The notes under the pieces are model-generated. The model saw nothing but the letters and a program-made list of their open reading frames with translations. It was not told the DNA's origin and made no database searches. From the NCBI RefSeq assembly GCF_008831285.2, contig NC_045139.1, positions 24,658,412 through 24,722,411 on the forward strand: 64,000 bases of DNA, given 5' to 3'. Made by a program: the position numbers and the translations under genes. Numbering within the stretch: position 1 is the stretch's first letter; each line of letters starts with the position of its first letter. Origin of the DNA: Nymphaea colorata. Lineage: Eukaryota > Streptophyta > Magnoliopsida > Nymphaeales > Nymphaeaceae. Of this stretch, positions 35,677 through 50,500 are shown piece by piece.

Positions 35677-38340
35677 TAGCAAATTAATAAGAGAGAAAAT
35701 ATTGAATACATAAGTTTTAACTTGGTTCAGGTTTCCCCTATATCAACAATGATATCTCTCCACCACCCCAACACAACAATTTTGTGGGGAGGTTCCACTA
35801 AAATAGTTCTCAAGTTACACATGAGTAAAGAGGAAGGTGATTGTTGTTCCTGAAATACAAGATGGTGTGTTATAGTTGTTGCAGATATTCTTTCCATTTG
35901 ATCATTCATCAAGTTATTGTTCCTTTCTCTCTTAGTCACATCCTTATTAGTTTTGGTAACGACATTATTCTTATTAACTCTCACCTTATTTGTTTTGATC
36001 ATGTCTATCTACAGTGTATGGATAAGATGGCTAACATAGGCAAGATCAACATTGTAGGCACACATGCTTTTGAAATTTGTCAAAAATGACAAAGTATCTA
36101 AAATGTCTTCCTCTTTGTTGAAAGGGGGTGTCGCTTCTATAGAGAGGAATTCCTATAAAACTTCTCAAAAAATTGCTTCCTAGGCGGCAATTTTGGAATG
36201 GATTCATGTCTTAAATCTGTTTTAGGAAACTTTTAAATTTTTTTGGATTTAATTTGCATCTAATTTTACCTATAATATCAATTTATAAAACAAAGTAACA
36301 ATAGTTTTCTCATGTTTAGCATTGTTTGGCACATAAATTGAAACATACAACATCAATAACAATGCGATTTGAACCTTAAAGGTGCCTGTGAATGCAGGTA
36401 CTTTATCCAAAAAAATATGAACTATTTCATGCATGATCTTGTGCCTTGTTCACTGTTTGTTGAGTTCAGACAAGCAATTAAAAGATTGGTTTAAGTGTTG
36501 GCTGTCCAATGATAAGGCAGCCTTAGGCTAGTTGGTTGTTCAAACATCCTAATTAAGCAGCTTGTAATTAGGAGATGTTGTATTGATGTTGAATGTTACA
36601 GTTAATATTATTTCAATTAGGTATTATTTAGTAGCCTAGGATAAGTTGTCTTAGCTGAGTGCTTAATTTTCCTTAGGATATTTGCTAGGTAGTTAGTGCT
36701 ATAATAGTGACCAGCTGGCCTAGTAGTAGGTGAGTCTTGGCCGGCTGATGATCAAACTTGTGGCTGGAAGCTCTAGGTGCTTAGCCCCCCCTTGCCTCTT
36801 TCTTTTAATTGCATAATTAGTGTTGGTCAACATTTTTAGCAATTTGCTTTTTAAATTACGTTGGATAGGTTAGGTGCTTGCTAGAAAATTCCAGCAAGAT
36901 TAGGATTTAGGTAACTTTCCTTTTTAGCTTGCTTGGTTAAGAGGTAGTTGCCCTCTTTAGGTGTACTTTGTATTTTCTCCCTCTTTAGGCAGCTTTTAAA
37001 TGGGATAGAGTTGGATTTAGGAAGGTCAAGAATGGAGTATGGAGAATAAGGAACCAGAAATTGGAAAGTCCCCATGTTGGTCTATGATCCCTAGTTAGAA
37101 GGAATCCCAGTTAAGGCTACCTCCAGCTGGTTGCCATATAAGAAATTGGTTGAACTTGGAAGTCTTGAATTTTCTATTGACCAACTAATAAACAAGAATT
37201 TTATTAAGATTGTTGCAATCCAATTTTAATTGTTCAAATGGGGTGCATGGTGTGGCTTGATTAGGGTGACCATGTGAGTTAATCTTATCATGTGCCACCT
37301 TGGGCCTTATTGGTGGAATTTTAAACCACCTAGGTTAATTTGATCTTTATCGAAACAACTTAGAAGCTGCAATTGTGAATTTAATTTAAGCTATTTTTTG
37401 ATGAAGTTGGTGACCGGGTGGGTGTATATAAACTAAGTTTCTTGGTTCTTTAGTCTATTTTTTGTTAATAGGCATTGATGTAACATTTCAAAAGTTTAGT
37501 TTATATTGAACTTTGTAAAAGATCTTCAATTATTTATAAACGGGTTGTTAAAGTGATTGGTTGTCTTGCTTTTTAGTTTTTTTTTTTTGCGGTTGGAACC
37601 AAAACTATTAGGAGGCGCTATCGGACCAAGGTCTGAGCTCAGGAGTGGGTTGGGTCATTACAATGGTATTAAAGTACGGTTCAATAATCGAACCTATGGT
37701 CTTATATATGAAGATATGTGTGACTTAAAAGGAAGTGGATTATAATACCTCACAAGTTTAATCCGTATTATAACAAAGTTGACTAAGCTTGTTAGATCCC
37801 AAACACATGCACACCTAAAATTTGCCACTACAACTTTGCTATCAACACAACTTTTCATTTGTAGTTTTAATATTTTTTTTAAAAAAAGAACATTTTAGTC
37901 ATTGTGCAAAAAGTATCTGTCCTTGTCTTTTCTTTCAAAGGGAATCTCCTTTATTTTCAATTATTAAGGGCATTTAAGTAATTTCGAACCATAGTCCTTG
38001 TTAAGGCCCATAGATTAGCAGAAATACAATTTTATGTTCTTGGAATTAAAACAATGACAAAATGGTACCTATTTAAAATTTCACAAATACAATGAAGTGT
38101 CATTTATTTTATCACAGAAATTTGACAAATTCTCCTTCCGTCGTCAAGTGTTGTTCTTACGTGTTACCTAATCGAGTCATAAGTTTTTAGACATAATATA
38201 GTTTATTTCCCAGTTATTTGGTCAAAAAATCGCGTTACTTGGTCATTTTACATTACAGAGAAGTTCGGAGCTCCTTTTCGGCAAAACAGATAGCTTATTG
38301 GCGTCCATCGGTAATAAAAGAATTCAATCGCCGCGGGAAA
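35677..38340. other. Spacer with LTR-like relics upstream of the PIAL-like gene
   Basis: No coding exon seen. Around 37650-37680 GGGTCATTACA is followed by TGGTATTAAAGT, which looks like an LTR end followed by a decayed primer-binding site. Sequence from about 36500 to 37650 may be the matching LTR, but its other end was not identified. Confidence 0.4.
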
Positions 38341-38523
38341 GGTAGAAAAGAAGAAATTGTTGAGGTCGGTTTTGACTTGAAGTGGGGAGAGGGAGAGATT
38401 CGAGAGAAGCCGTTTGCTGAGGAGGAGCGGTTGGAGAGAGAGGGAGAGGTAGAGAGAGCTCTCGTGTCCGGACGGCTCGGGAGTGGGTAGGCGAGACGCG
38501 CTTGGGGGGGCAGGGGAGGGAAG
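38341..38523 (+). promoter_or_regulatory. GA-rich 5' leader of the PIAL-like gene
   Basis: Directly before the start codon is a purine-rich tract with GAGAGGGAGAGATT and GAGAGAGAGGGAGAGG repeats. Such GA/CT-rich leaders are common around plant transcription starts. No clear TATA box was found; the transcription start is not determined. Confidence 0.4.
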
Positions 38524-38705
38524 ATGATGAGCATGGCGCCTCAGCCTTCGGCTGGAGGCGGAGGTGGTGCCGTCGGCGGGGGCATGGAGAAGCCGTGGAG
38601 CAGCGCCGATGTGCTGCGTCGCATCATGGACCGCGTTTCGTTTCTGCTCCTTAATGGAGTCTCCCAGCCGGGTGATTTTATCCAACTATGCTTGTGGTTC
38701 TCCAA
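38524..38705 (+). CDS. PIAL: PIAL-like exon 1
   Basis: Starts at the first ATG after the GA-rich leader; a second in-frame Met lies one codon on. It ends ...CLWFS plus two bases of a Lys codon before a GTACGT donor. The Gly-rich segment covers residues 10-20. Confidence 0.8.
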
Positions 38706-41700
38706 GTACGTCCTCCTTATCCCTTTCTTAGTCTTCTTCTTCCTTTTCTTTTCTTCTTCGAGTTCTCCTTTTCCGCAGTTCTTGCCTTATCGCTATGGAC
38801 GTCGAATCTAGGTTGTGATCAGGGTTCGGGATTGTAGTGTGTGTCTCTCTTGGTCGTCTCCAAATTTTTTGGTGTTTGTGGGGTGGGTATTTATCCATGC
38901 GCTGAGTGTTGGGGATGGTGGGCGAGTGCGGAGAATGCGAAATCTGATCCTTAATGAGGGAGTTCTATGGGAAGAGGATGATTTTTTTTTTTTTTGGGGT
39001 TTGTCGATTTTGTGCCGTTTTCTGGAAGAGTTATTTAGGAAGGCTGCGTTTTAACGTTTAAAACGAAGATTGGAAGAAGGAGCATTTGGTAAAGGTGTAA
39101 TTCTGCATGCGGGTGGATTATGGAGCATGACATGATGAGTTTCGGCCCTTTTGCGCCTTCACTAGGTATTGGGAAGGTGTGGGTATTCAATGTTGAGACG
39201 GCTGAGGAATTTTTATGCAGGAGAAGGTTTGCCTTCTTCTGGGTTGTCCGATGAAGCTTTAGAGTTGTGATTAGTCGGTCTGGAGCCTAGTGTTGTGGTA
39301 TTAGCTCGTGCTTTTGTAATTATGTGTGTGTATATGCGATCACACGCAATAGAGAGAGATTGTTTCACGTGGAAGTTTGGTGAAGACCATCAGAAGCCAT
39401 CAGTTGGAGCAATAGAGAGAAAAAAGAGTTAGTGTTCTAGTCTATTTGTGCATTTATGGGTTTTTCTCGATTTGACTAATCAGATACTTTAATGCTATTT
39501 GGCCATCTATGTCCACTCCAGATCGGTTTTATAACAACTCGATCATCAGGGTTACTAGCGCGTAGTGCTATGATCACACTTGCGCCATTAACACAGTCAT
39601 TTCCATGTCAATCAAATAATCAAACCACTTCCAGTCCTTGTATGACTCATTTTTGAAATTTTTAAGGCTCATACTTGGTTCTCTCCTGCTTTCATCTTCT
39701 GTAGCACATGAAATCAATTCTCACCCGAAATCTTGTCTTTTCCTTCCAAATTTGGGTTTTAAATAACTTTTCCACTTTTTCTTGTACATTGTTTGATGCC
39801 CTTAGGTATTCCCACAATTTTAAGTGGACGGATATGATATGCCAGTCAGTATAATGTTTTTCATCCCTGTTGAATCTCTATATCTGTTCGAACTTATGAA
39901 GGTCCAAGATATTTACCCTTGATTTCCTCTGGTGTTGCTTTGAGTGTCTTTTGGCATTATGTGGTGAATGCCTTTTTTCAAATTTACAAGTCTCTTCATC
40001 GTATAAGGTTGCAATGGGTTAAACCTGTTGTTGAAGTCCACTTTTTACCTTGATGTTTCGTTCTAAGGATTTTCTTTCTTAATTGAATGATTTGTATAGT
40101 TTGAGTGACTATGCACTACCCAGAAGTGGACGCAATGATGATTGAAATAGCTAAAACTTTTATATGCTATGTTCTTGTCAATAGAAAAGAAAATGATTTT
40201 TTTTTATGGATATACTATAAGTTGCAGGTTGGACTTAGAGATAACTCTGAATTATTTCTTTGATGATATTTTTAGTCTTAATTGGATTCATTTGAGCAGA
40301 CAAGCACTCTATCCTCATAACTTGCTGAGAAACATCATACTGTATCTAGATTAGACAATCTCATTTCATCTGATCATTGATTCCATTCTCAACATCTCAA
40401 TGTTCAAGTGCTCAGTTCATCAGACAAATGTGTTTATTATGCACTTGTTATGCTCATTCTCCAGTAACTAGGTCTACACTTGAACTCTTTTGATGCAGAA
40501 GAATACCTTGAACGACCTCATAACATTGAAACTTATCAAAAGCTATCTATGTCAATTGTCACGCCCCAACACTTTGACCCTCAAATAACCTTTTTTTTTT
40601 TGTTAAACATAAAAACATTGAGGTGCGACGACACAACGATCCAAAAGGAAAGGAGCTATGTAAATGAAAGACAATGGGGCAAATGTTCCATTATATAATA
40701 AATTTCATTCATACAAAATTACTTCTCATTTTTCAATAACACATATGACAAAAATGCCGCAAAACCATGACATTGATGTCTAACAAAAACAAGACATCAA
40801 AGAGACTTAAACATGACGTGCCGGCACTACAATAGACCCAAAATCTCTCCAGTACATTGTGAGTTCAGCCATCTGATCAACCTGTTGCCCTGTGTCCGCC
40901 AAAACCTGGAAAATAAAACAACAGAAGGCTTAGCTTTCGCAGTATGACAACATACCAGATAACTCCCTAACTTTAAGGTAAGAGCTCAAATATGAGATAT
41001 AGCTATTACGGAAGCAAATCATTATCATGTCATGATAGGGCATGTAGTCACATAACTTGCCGTGGGAGCTTCACATATACCACGACATGTAAAGGTCACT
41101 TGATGGCCACAATAACACATTCATTAGTCACATGCAATTCATGCATAAACACATCATTCACATTCACTTCATTCACATTCTTCTCATTTACATTAGTTTT
41201 AGTGAATTGACAGTTCCTGTGGGTGCAAACACAGACACATGCACACCATGGGCGACCTACAGTCGGGAGACAACCCCTGTGGTGGCCCGAAATGATACGG
41301 ATCCGTTCACGCTGCAGCGGTAGAGCACTCGTCCATGGATGTGTGAATTCCAAGGAGAGTTAATCAGCCTTCCCTAGGACATCCAGGTTGGGAAGGCAGG
41401 AGCCCAACGCTCCAAGCACATCACACAACGATATCTTGGGGCCTTGCACCGCCTGCGCTCCGAACAAACGAGACCAGTGGCGAAGGCGGGACATCTCCCA
41501 AACACATTGCCACAACCCACTGACCTCTCATCTATTATTCTTATGAGGTTGGTTCACTTCATGATTGCACCCATACCTCCAAATGCCTCCACACGAGTGC
41601 TACACATATAGTCAATATTTTTAGCTAGCCATCTTAACTTTATGGGTACAACTATCCTCCAAAATCATTCAGTTGCATCATGCTCACGACAATGCATGTG

Positions 41701-44700
41701 AAATATGTTGCAACATTCACATCATTCAAACATATCAATCACATCTTTCAAAACTTAGCCGAACCACAGAGAGTAATCTTGATCCGTGATTGGCTCGTAG
41801 CTGTTATATACAATTATCATTTTAGGCTATGTCACACGGGTACTCCTCGCAAGGTACGGGTACGGTACCGGTACGCCCGTGGGTGCGCCTTTAGTGCGGT
41901 CAACAAGGTACCGAGTACGGTCAACGTGCGACCGTACCTGGGTTCAATTTCGTCCAATTTTGGAGTCGGTCAACTTTGACCGAGTCCATAGTTGTCCATT
42001 TTTTATTTTGATGATTTTAAGTTTTTAACGTTTTAAACATCATGTAACGTTAAAATGGTTGAAAACCCTAAACCCCAAAGACGTCTTCTTCCTTCTTCGA
42101 CGCATTTCTCACCGACTGCGGCAATCTCTTTGGCGACCGGCAACTACAGTGGACGGCAGGTGGCGACGGCTGGCGGCGTTGGCGACAGTATTTTGCTTAT
42201 TTTTTGTGAGTCCTCTCGACTGACGCTTGTGTTTTCGACGGTCGGCGGCAACTTGTTCCTCCGGCGGCGATTACAACCATACGTTCAGTAGTTTTTCTGG
42301 TAGCTTTCTCTGGTTCTTCAAATCCCATCTTACAGTCCCTTTCTTTGTTTTCTTAACCTATTGTATGTCGTTTTGATTTCGTTTTTACGTTTTTTTGTTT
42401 TCTTGTTGTTTGTTTAAAATTTTTAACGATGCATCTTAATTTGGTCTGTCTTCTGAATAAGTGAATGTTCTATGGACTGTTTTTATTTGTTTTCTGTTTC
42501 TGTTTTCTTGGTTTCTGTCGTCAAGACTCTGCCAGACAGCCACTCAAGGCTTATGAGTGCTGCTAAGCCTGCTATAAATACACTTAGAACAGAAAAATAA
42601 CATTATAGGCTATAATGCTATGTTTCTGTTCCAACTGTTATTTTTTTTTGTCATTAAAATGATTAAATCAGTAGTTTTTGGCTGCAGCCTGCACCGACTT
42701 TTACTGTTTTACAGTTTTACTTGTTTAGCATGTTCTGTTTACCTGTTTAGCATTTCCTCTTTAACCATGGCTTGAGTTGTGACTTGTTTATCAAGAAAGC
42801 TGAAATATTTGTATGTTAATTACTTCCACTCTGTGTTTTGGATCATGATTTATGAATGTGCTATTCTGTTTGTAATTTTTTGATATATATATACGTGTGA
42901 ATATGTTATTCTGTTTGAAATTTTTTGATATATATATATATATGGTCACGTGTGTACAGCCGTACCCCCGCACCCAAATTTTTTGAAAATGGTCCGTACC
43001 CGTACCGGCACCCGTACCCGTACCTATGTGACATAGATTCTAGGATACTTTCTAATGCACAATTAGGGTCGGTGAGATATTCGATTTGATACCCCACCTC
43101 ATTTGTCCTAAGCAGTTATAATTGCTAGCATGCCCATGCAATTGCGTAGTAATTTTAAAAACAAAATCAATCACATAATCATTCAATCACATGCACTCCA
43201 CAGTTGGCCCCCAGACAGGGATTTGCCTGGAATGCCGCCATACCTGTTGTGCGTCAACAAAACACCCAAAATGCTTCAAGTTTCAAATCTTGTCGCCGAA
43301 GGTCTACTCAACGTGCCTAGTGTACCTGCAAACATAAGCAAGTGATAAGTTCTCTACTCGCTTCGTTTTACAATCTATACAAGTACGAAATATAATCATT
43401 GAGGCATAGGTCATCGCCTCAAGAGGGTGCCGACAAGCAGTATCGGGCCTATCGGCCCACAAAGCCCTCCAATAGGTTTTTTCCCAATTCTTTGAGATCG
43501 TGACCAAACGATTAGAACTCAAAACTTAGATTCGACTTATCGCATGTACGTTTCACACTTGTTTTTCAAGTCGATGCATCAACCCTGCAATTAAGCTTCC
43601 TAATAAACGACGTATATGCACATCAACAGAAGCATATTTCATGAGCTTGATAAAACAGTTCTAAACCTTCTCAACATCATCAAAATCTCTATCATGCTTC
43701 CCAACCACTTCAAAAGTTAACCCATCATGCTAAAAAGATAGATATACACGTGGATCCTTGTCCCTCCAAAATAGTCCTAGACCTTCCCCAAAAAGTAAAG
43801 TCACTAACATGCATTCTAAATCATCAAATCTTAAGTCGAGCATGCTCAATCAATAATTATACATGCGCTAACAGAAATTATTAGACAATTTAGGCTCGGT
43901 TAGGCCTCGCTCACCCCACTCTTAGAATCCAAACTGCTGTACTGCTCCTGGGAGCCACCTAAAGTGTTCGACTAAGCGCCAACGCCAACGATTGCTCGCT
44001 GCCGTCGCCAACAACATGGCCTGATTGCTGATGAGAGGGGGAAGACAGACTTCCCTAGCTGAAATCCAACCAAACAACAATAAATATGATGAGAATCAGC
44101 GGATGAGAGATCAAAAGAAAGGTTTGCATTGAGAATGGGGCATCCGGCATTGAGGAACTGGTTCGGCTGAAGGTGGGAGACACTCGAAGTGAGGAAGAGA
44201 CCCAAAACAGAGGGGGAAAAGTCACGAAGGAGTGCCACGGCCCTAGGGAGGCAGGGGACAACAAGAGAGAGGGAGGTTGAAAATGAGAGAGAGAACACGA
44301 GAGATGTGAGTGGGAGGAGGCTGGCAGTAAGGAGAGGGTGCGAGCAGTGAGACGGGAGAGTAGCAAAGACAGAGAGCGTGCGAGAGAGAGGGTGCTGACA
44401 AAGAGGGGAGACTGATAGAGAGAGTTCAGACAGAGGGGAGAGACAGACGGAGAGGGGAAATCAAGCGGGAAATGGGGAGAGGGAGAGGAGGAGGCAAAAG
44501 AGATGGGGAGAGCTCGAGCAGAGACAACATGGGCAGAGGGAGTGGGACGACGCGAGAGGGAGAGGGTTGCGCAGGAGGGAGATAGTGCAGACAGAGAGGG
44601 GAGACGGCAAAAACAGCGATAGGAAGAAGGTCAGACATGCGGTGAAGGGTGAGGAAGAAGAAGAAGAAAGAAGAGACAGCTGAGCGTCGCCGCCGCCACC

Positions 44701-45147
44701 ACCGCCGCCCTTCACCTCCGTCGTCCACACCTTCCGCCTCTTGTTTCTCGTGTAAACCAGCAAGAGACGAAGGGAAAGAGAGCCCGCGTCGGGCTCCTCT
44801 TCACGCAATGGAGATTGGGTCTGGGTCCAGACCCTGATCTGGCCCGACCTGCAAAGATGCCGAGCGTTACAATCTATGTTAGCTAACCTCATTTCATCTT
44901 ATCATTGATTCTTTTCTTCAGTATCTGGATATTTAACTGCTAGTTGAATAGGACAAGTGCACTTGGTATGGCCACTAGTTCTGGTCATTCTCCAATAACT
45001 AGACCTAGACCTGAGACCTATAACTGGACCCTCTTGAGAGCAGCAGCACTCCTCAGGTGTCACTTCCTTACCCTGGTTGGAAAATATTGTTGAGTTCACT
45101 TGTCAAACTTACATTCTCCTTGACGTTGTAAAAGTTGAGAGAGAAAG

Positions 45148-45191
<44 letters not shown>

Positions 45192-47512
45192 CCCATATGC
45201 ACCTTTTTGAGGGACTGGCATATCTTCATTCTCACAAAGTGGGCCATTCGTGTGAATAATTTATCTCCCTTAAGGTCAATTTCATGTAACCACATCATGG
45301 CCTAGAAATGATTTACTACATCTCATATTAAGGCTTGTTCAACATGGCCTATAGACTTGGACACTGCATTTTAACTTGTCCGGCAGTGGACAGTGGACAC
45401 TGTAACTATGCCCTTTCATCGTCATGTTAATCAAATGGAAAGCATCATTTGATCTGAAGGAACTAGGAAGTTGGAACCTAATGTGTGTGGGAGACTGGAA
45501 TAGTATGATAGGTTCAAGCAGTCTTGCATAACAGGCAATATTGGTTGGCAATGGAGCCTGTGTTTTGCTTCTAAGTTCTAATGACAACTGTCTCTTCTTT
45601 TGTTATCCCTGGGCCCTTTGCTTTTAAAAATATTTTGTTTCTTTTATATCTTATTCTTTATATGACTGGTCTGACTCTGACAAGAATGACATAATTGCTC
45701 TAACTAGTAGTTTGAAAATAAATGAAATTTTAGGGCTATTGATTCTGCAGTTGCAAATAATCAGAGGCCTGCCAAAGTTCATGATTTGCCTCAGTTAGTT
45801 AAAAAGGTATGCACTGTAAGCCCATAAATGTCAATAATGCTCTTTTTTTTTTGGTTCTGGGCATTGGAAGCCCACATTCTTCAAAATTATTTCTTTTCTT
45901 CTGATGGTAATTGTTAATTTTTTGTTTTATAACATTACATTGAGTCTACCCCTTCCAAAAGGGTTTAAGTAGCTCTTAGTGCAGCATGAGCAGTTTTAGC
46001 ACATGTTGCAGCATGCTTGTCTTGATTCTCTGATTAATTTGGCTTTGAACAGATATGTTCATTATTTTGTGGATTTTTTATGAGTTAATTTAATTATTGA
46101 TGCATATGCTGCTCTCAAATGTCAAGTAGATGGGTGATAATCTAGCAATGGCAGGGAAAATAATTTTCATAGTTTCATTTTATTTTATAATAATTCCTCC
46201 ATTTCAGAAATTTGTTTTGTTGGTAAACATTCCTGGATGGCTGGGCGGTATAAATATGTGGAGAAAATTGTTGGAAGTAAACTCTGGATGGTACAACAAA
46301 GAATCTTGTGTCCATGATATCAGAAGATAATTAATATCGACTAACATTCCATAGGTGACATTTTCTGCTAAATTTGGCAGGGAACAAGAATATCATGCAA
46401 CCTGTCAGTCATAACCCTGATACTGTCACCTGTTATGATATTTCTTTCTTTGTATGGGCTCATTTACATGCACCAGATTGTTGCTTATATTTTTATTATG
46501 CAGGCTAAATGGTTTTATTTTATTATTATCCCTTCTTTTATCATGTTTCATTAACATTCGAACTTTCTTAGGTGTATGAACGTAAATGTGATCCCTCTCT
46601 TCAGCCAGCTATTATGGTTCTTATGTTCTCCATCAAGGTTTGTACTTCAGAATATGCATATTGTTCACCTTATCATGTTGTGGGTGACTTGCTATGCCCA
46701 TTCTTTATCGTTCCATGCATGTAGCTTTGCAATTTGCATCCTCTTTCATGATTTCATCATATTTCAAGCAGACCAAAAAGGATTGCGATTGGTGCTATTG
46801 ATTCAGATATGACAACTTATTTTCTACTAGTGCATTTTAAGAGTTTTGAGACAGCAGTGCTGTCCATGGTTAGCAGGATACAAGACATACAAGGCTTGAT
46901 AAGGGAAGCAGGAGTAGGAAGTGCTGGAAAATGCTATGAAGCTGAGAGCAACATAATTTTATATGATAGTTGTTCGAGCAAAAAAATAAAATATCTGAAA
47001 ATTGTAAAAGAAAATTGCAAAAAATGGAAAAGCAACATAGAAGCATAGCCACAAATAACGTTTCAGAGTTTTAAACGGCAAGGTTTTTCTCGGGTATAAT
47101 ATGGCAAAATTGAAATATATGGGAAAAATGTGGTAAAATTTTAAAAATTAAAAAAAAACTAAAAATGGGGAAAAATAAAATAAATGAGAAACTAATAACA
47201 CAAACATCAAAACATAAGTAGATTTGCAACAAATAAAAAATAAAAAAAAAACTTTTTGGCATTAAAAAATGAAAAAAATTAAAAAATGAAATAAAACGCA
47301 AAACAAGTTTTTTTCCCAAAAAAACACATTTTTTGAAGTTTAAATGGCAATTTATTTTATCATGTTTGTTCGCGTTGTTTTTGAAAATAAAAACTCATTT
47401 TTTGTGACTGTGTATAGAAGTGGGCAATGTATCGCAAGGGTGCGGGTGCTGGTGCAAATATGGGTGCAGATGTGGTACTCAAAAACTTGGGTGCAGGAAT
47501 ACAGTTACACAA

Positions 47513-47586
<74 letters not shown>

Positions 47587-50500
47587 AAAAAATCTTTTTT
47601 TTTTCTAAAAAAATGCGATAAATTAAGTTGCTGTTTAAAACTTTTTTTTTAAAAACGTGTTTTTTTTTAAATAGTTAAAAACGAAAAAAAAAACGTTCCT
47701 AACGTGTTTTCTTTCACTGTTTTTTTTTAATGCCAAACTTTTTTGTTTTCATTTTCTATTTTTTATTTACTTATTTTTGATGTTTGTGTTATTAGTTTCT
47801 CACTTATTTTATTTTTCCTCCATTTTTAGTTTTTAAAATTTTTTAAAAATTTACCATATTTTTCCATTTTTCTCAAGCTCGCCGTATTATACTTGATGAG
47901 ATTAGAAAGAATAATATTTGATTAACATCGAAATCTGCCCTAACTCCTCTTTATATAGACTAGAGGAGAGAGAGAAGTTACAAGAGAACCATCTAAAGGA
48001 AAAGTTATTACAAAAGTACCCTCTTAAACCTAAAACTGAATATAAACACATCTTAACACTCCCCCTCAAGTTGGAGCGTATATGTCAAATAGGCTCAACT
48101 TGGAACAGCAGCTTTGGAATGGTTCCCTTGCAAGAGCCTTAGTAAAGATATCAGCCGTTTGCACTGTAGTTGAAATGTGTGAGGTACTTACAAACTCATT
48201 TTGAATCATGTCTCTGGTATAGTGACAATCTACTTCAACATGCTTGGTTCTTTCATGAAAAGCCAGATTATTAGCAATAAACAGTGCAGCTTTGTTATCA
48301 CATAACAGTTGCATAGGAAGAGGCACTTCGACAGTAAGATCCAACATCAGGGATCTAACCCACATAACTTCAGCAGTACCCTGAGCCATAGCTCTATACT
48401 CAGATTCTGCACTTGATCTGGCAACCACAGTTTGCTTCTTACTCTTCCATGTAACCAAGTTGGATCCAATAAACACACAAAATCCAGTAGTGGATTTTCT
48501 GTCCGAGGGGCATCCTGCATAGTCGGCATCAACATACACAGATATAGTGAGTGAGGTACCATTCTGAAAGAAGAGTCCCGTTCCTGGTGAATTCTTTAGA
48601 TACCTAAGAATCATCATAGCAGCATCCCAATGAACTTTCTTGGGCTTATCCATAAATTGACTCACTCTGCTAACAGCATAGGCAATGTCAGGTCGAGTAA
48701 CAGTGATGTATAGGTGCTTCCCAACAATCCCTCTATACTGTCTCGCATCAACATCTTCAGTATCATCATCATACAGACGGGTATTGATATCCATAGGCGT
48801 GGATGCAGGTCGACACCCCAGCATCCCTGTCTCTTGCAAAACATCAGTAACGTATTTCCTCTGGCACATGATAAGGCCCTTTTGATTTCTGGCAAACTCA
48901 ATACCGAGGAAATAACGTAGTTCACCAAGGTCCTTGGTGACAAAGTGTTGTCCAAGGACATCCTTGATGTTGGAAATCCCCTGATCATCATCCCCTGTAA
49001 CAATGATATCATCAACATAGACAAGAACTATCACCGTACCTGTAGAAGTCTTCTTGACAAAGAGGGAATGATCGGCCGAAGAGCGTCTGAAGCCCTCATT
49101 CTCAATATTCTCTGACAATTTCTGAAACCAAGCTCGAGGACTCTGTTTCAGACCATAAATCGCCTTTCGCAATCTGCACACTTTCTGACACTCCCCCTCA
49201 GCAACAAACCCTGGTGGTTGCTGCATATACACTTCTTCATGTAAGTCACCATAGAGAAAGGCATTTTTGACATCAAGCTGTGATAGGGACCAATTCTTGC
49301 TGACAGCCACAACAAGGAGAATCCGTAAAGAAGCATGTCGTGCCACAGGAGAGAAGGTATCATAATAATCAACCCCATAAGTTTGGGTATAGCCTTTTGC
49401 AACCAGACGAGCCTTATATCTGTCAATGCTGCCATCCGCTCTGTATTTGAGAGTAAAGACCCATCTGCAACCAACAATGGCTGCATCAGCTGAAGGAGTA
49501 ACAAGTGTCCAGGTGCCTCTAGACTGAAGAGCATCCATCTCTTCTTGCATAGCTGCGGCCCATTTGGGATCAGAGAGAGCATCCATGGGATTCTGTGGAA
49601 GAGCAATAGCCGACAGCCCCTTTACAAACTGTCGGTACATAGGGGTGAGTCTATCCATGGATAAATGACCAGAGATAGGATGCAAAGTGCAACTGCGTTT
49701 GCCTTTCCTTTGAGCAATGGGCATATCAAGTTCATTAGGAGCATGAACATGCTCGTGACATTCTCCTATGTCATCATTACATAAAAAATTGTCAGTGGAG
49801 TTTGTGTCAGGAATTACCTTGGGCGTGCTGGGTGAAGGCACAGGTGCACATTGAACAGGCGCAACAGGTTTAGTACGACGTTGGTAGACAGCCCCAAAAC
49901 GTGGATCTACTGGTTTTGGACAACTCATGAGAGGTAGAGGAAAATGGACTTCATCATTCAATTCAGGCGCCCTTAATTGAGTTCCATTGGGGGAGAAGAA
50001 AGAGGTTGATTCAAAAAATGTAACATCAGCACTCACATAATACCGACGAGTAGAAGGATCATAACATCGATATCCCTTTTGAGTGCGGGAATAACCAACA
50101 AAGATCGTTTTGATGGCCCGAGGAGACAACTTATCTCGCCCAGGACCAAGCAACTGAATAAAGGCAACACATCCAAAAACACGAGGTGGAACAGAAAACA
50201 AGTCTCTGTCAGGAAAGAGGACAGAGATAGGAATAAGGTCTCCCAACACAGATGACGGCATACGATTAATAAGATAGCATGCTGTGAGAACAACATCTCC
50301 CCAGTAAGAATGGGGAACATGGCTATGTATGATAATGGTTCTGGCAACATCAAGAATATGACGGTGTTTCCGTTCAGCAACCCCATTTTGTTGGGAGGTA
50401 TAGGCACAAGAGGTTTGGTGGATGATACCCTTATCCCTGAAAAATTGTTCTAAAGAGGAAGCACAGAACTCAAGAGCATTGTCAGAGCGCACAATTTTGA

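Larger units (their letters stand above)
40557..44871. mobile_element. LTR-like element with TGTCACGCCCC...GCGTTACA ends, in PIAL-like intron 1
   Basis: The left end TGTCACGCCCCAACAC and right end CGAGCGTTACA are of the kind seen at the ends of plant LTR retrotransposons (TGTAACGC... to ...GGGGCGTGACA on the minus strand). No gag or pol protein is recognisable between them, so it would be non-autonomous or heavily decayed. ATCTATGT occurs near both ends (4 bp outside the left end, directly after the right end), but a simple 5-bp target duplication does not fit. It contains the family B element at 41827 and a GA-rich tract. Confidence 0.4.

Noticed and set aside
38248-38685. Minus-strand open frames over PIAL-like exon 1
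   Set aside because: They are antisense shadows of the GC-rich exon and its GA-rich leader.
40480-40698. Open frame MNSFDAEEYLERPHNIETYQ as a possible PIAL exon
   Set aside because: No match to PIAL between the exon 1 and exon 2 segments, which already join in phase. It overlaps the left end of the 40557 element.
41310-41335. GCGGTAGAGCACTCG resembling tRNA D-arm sequence
   Set aside because: No acceptor or T-arm partner could be placed around it.
44461-44892. Ser/Leu/Pro-rich minus-strand open frames as genes
   Set aside because: They are translations of the polypurine tract.
46809-47048. 79-codon open frame in PIAL-like intron 3
   Set aside because: No recognisable motif, no splice signals, and it runs into the inverted-repeat element.
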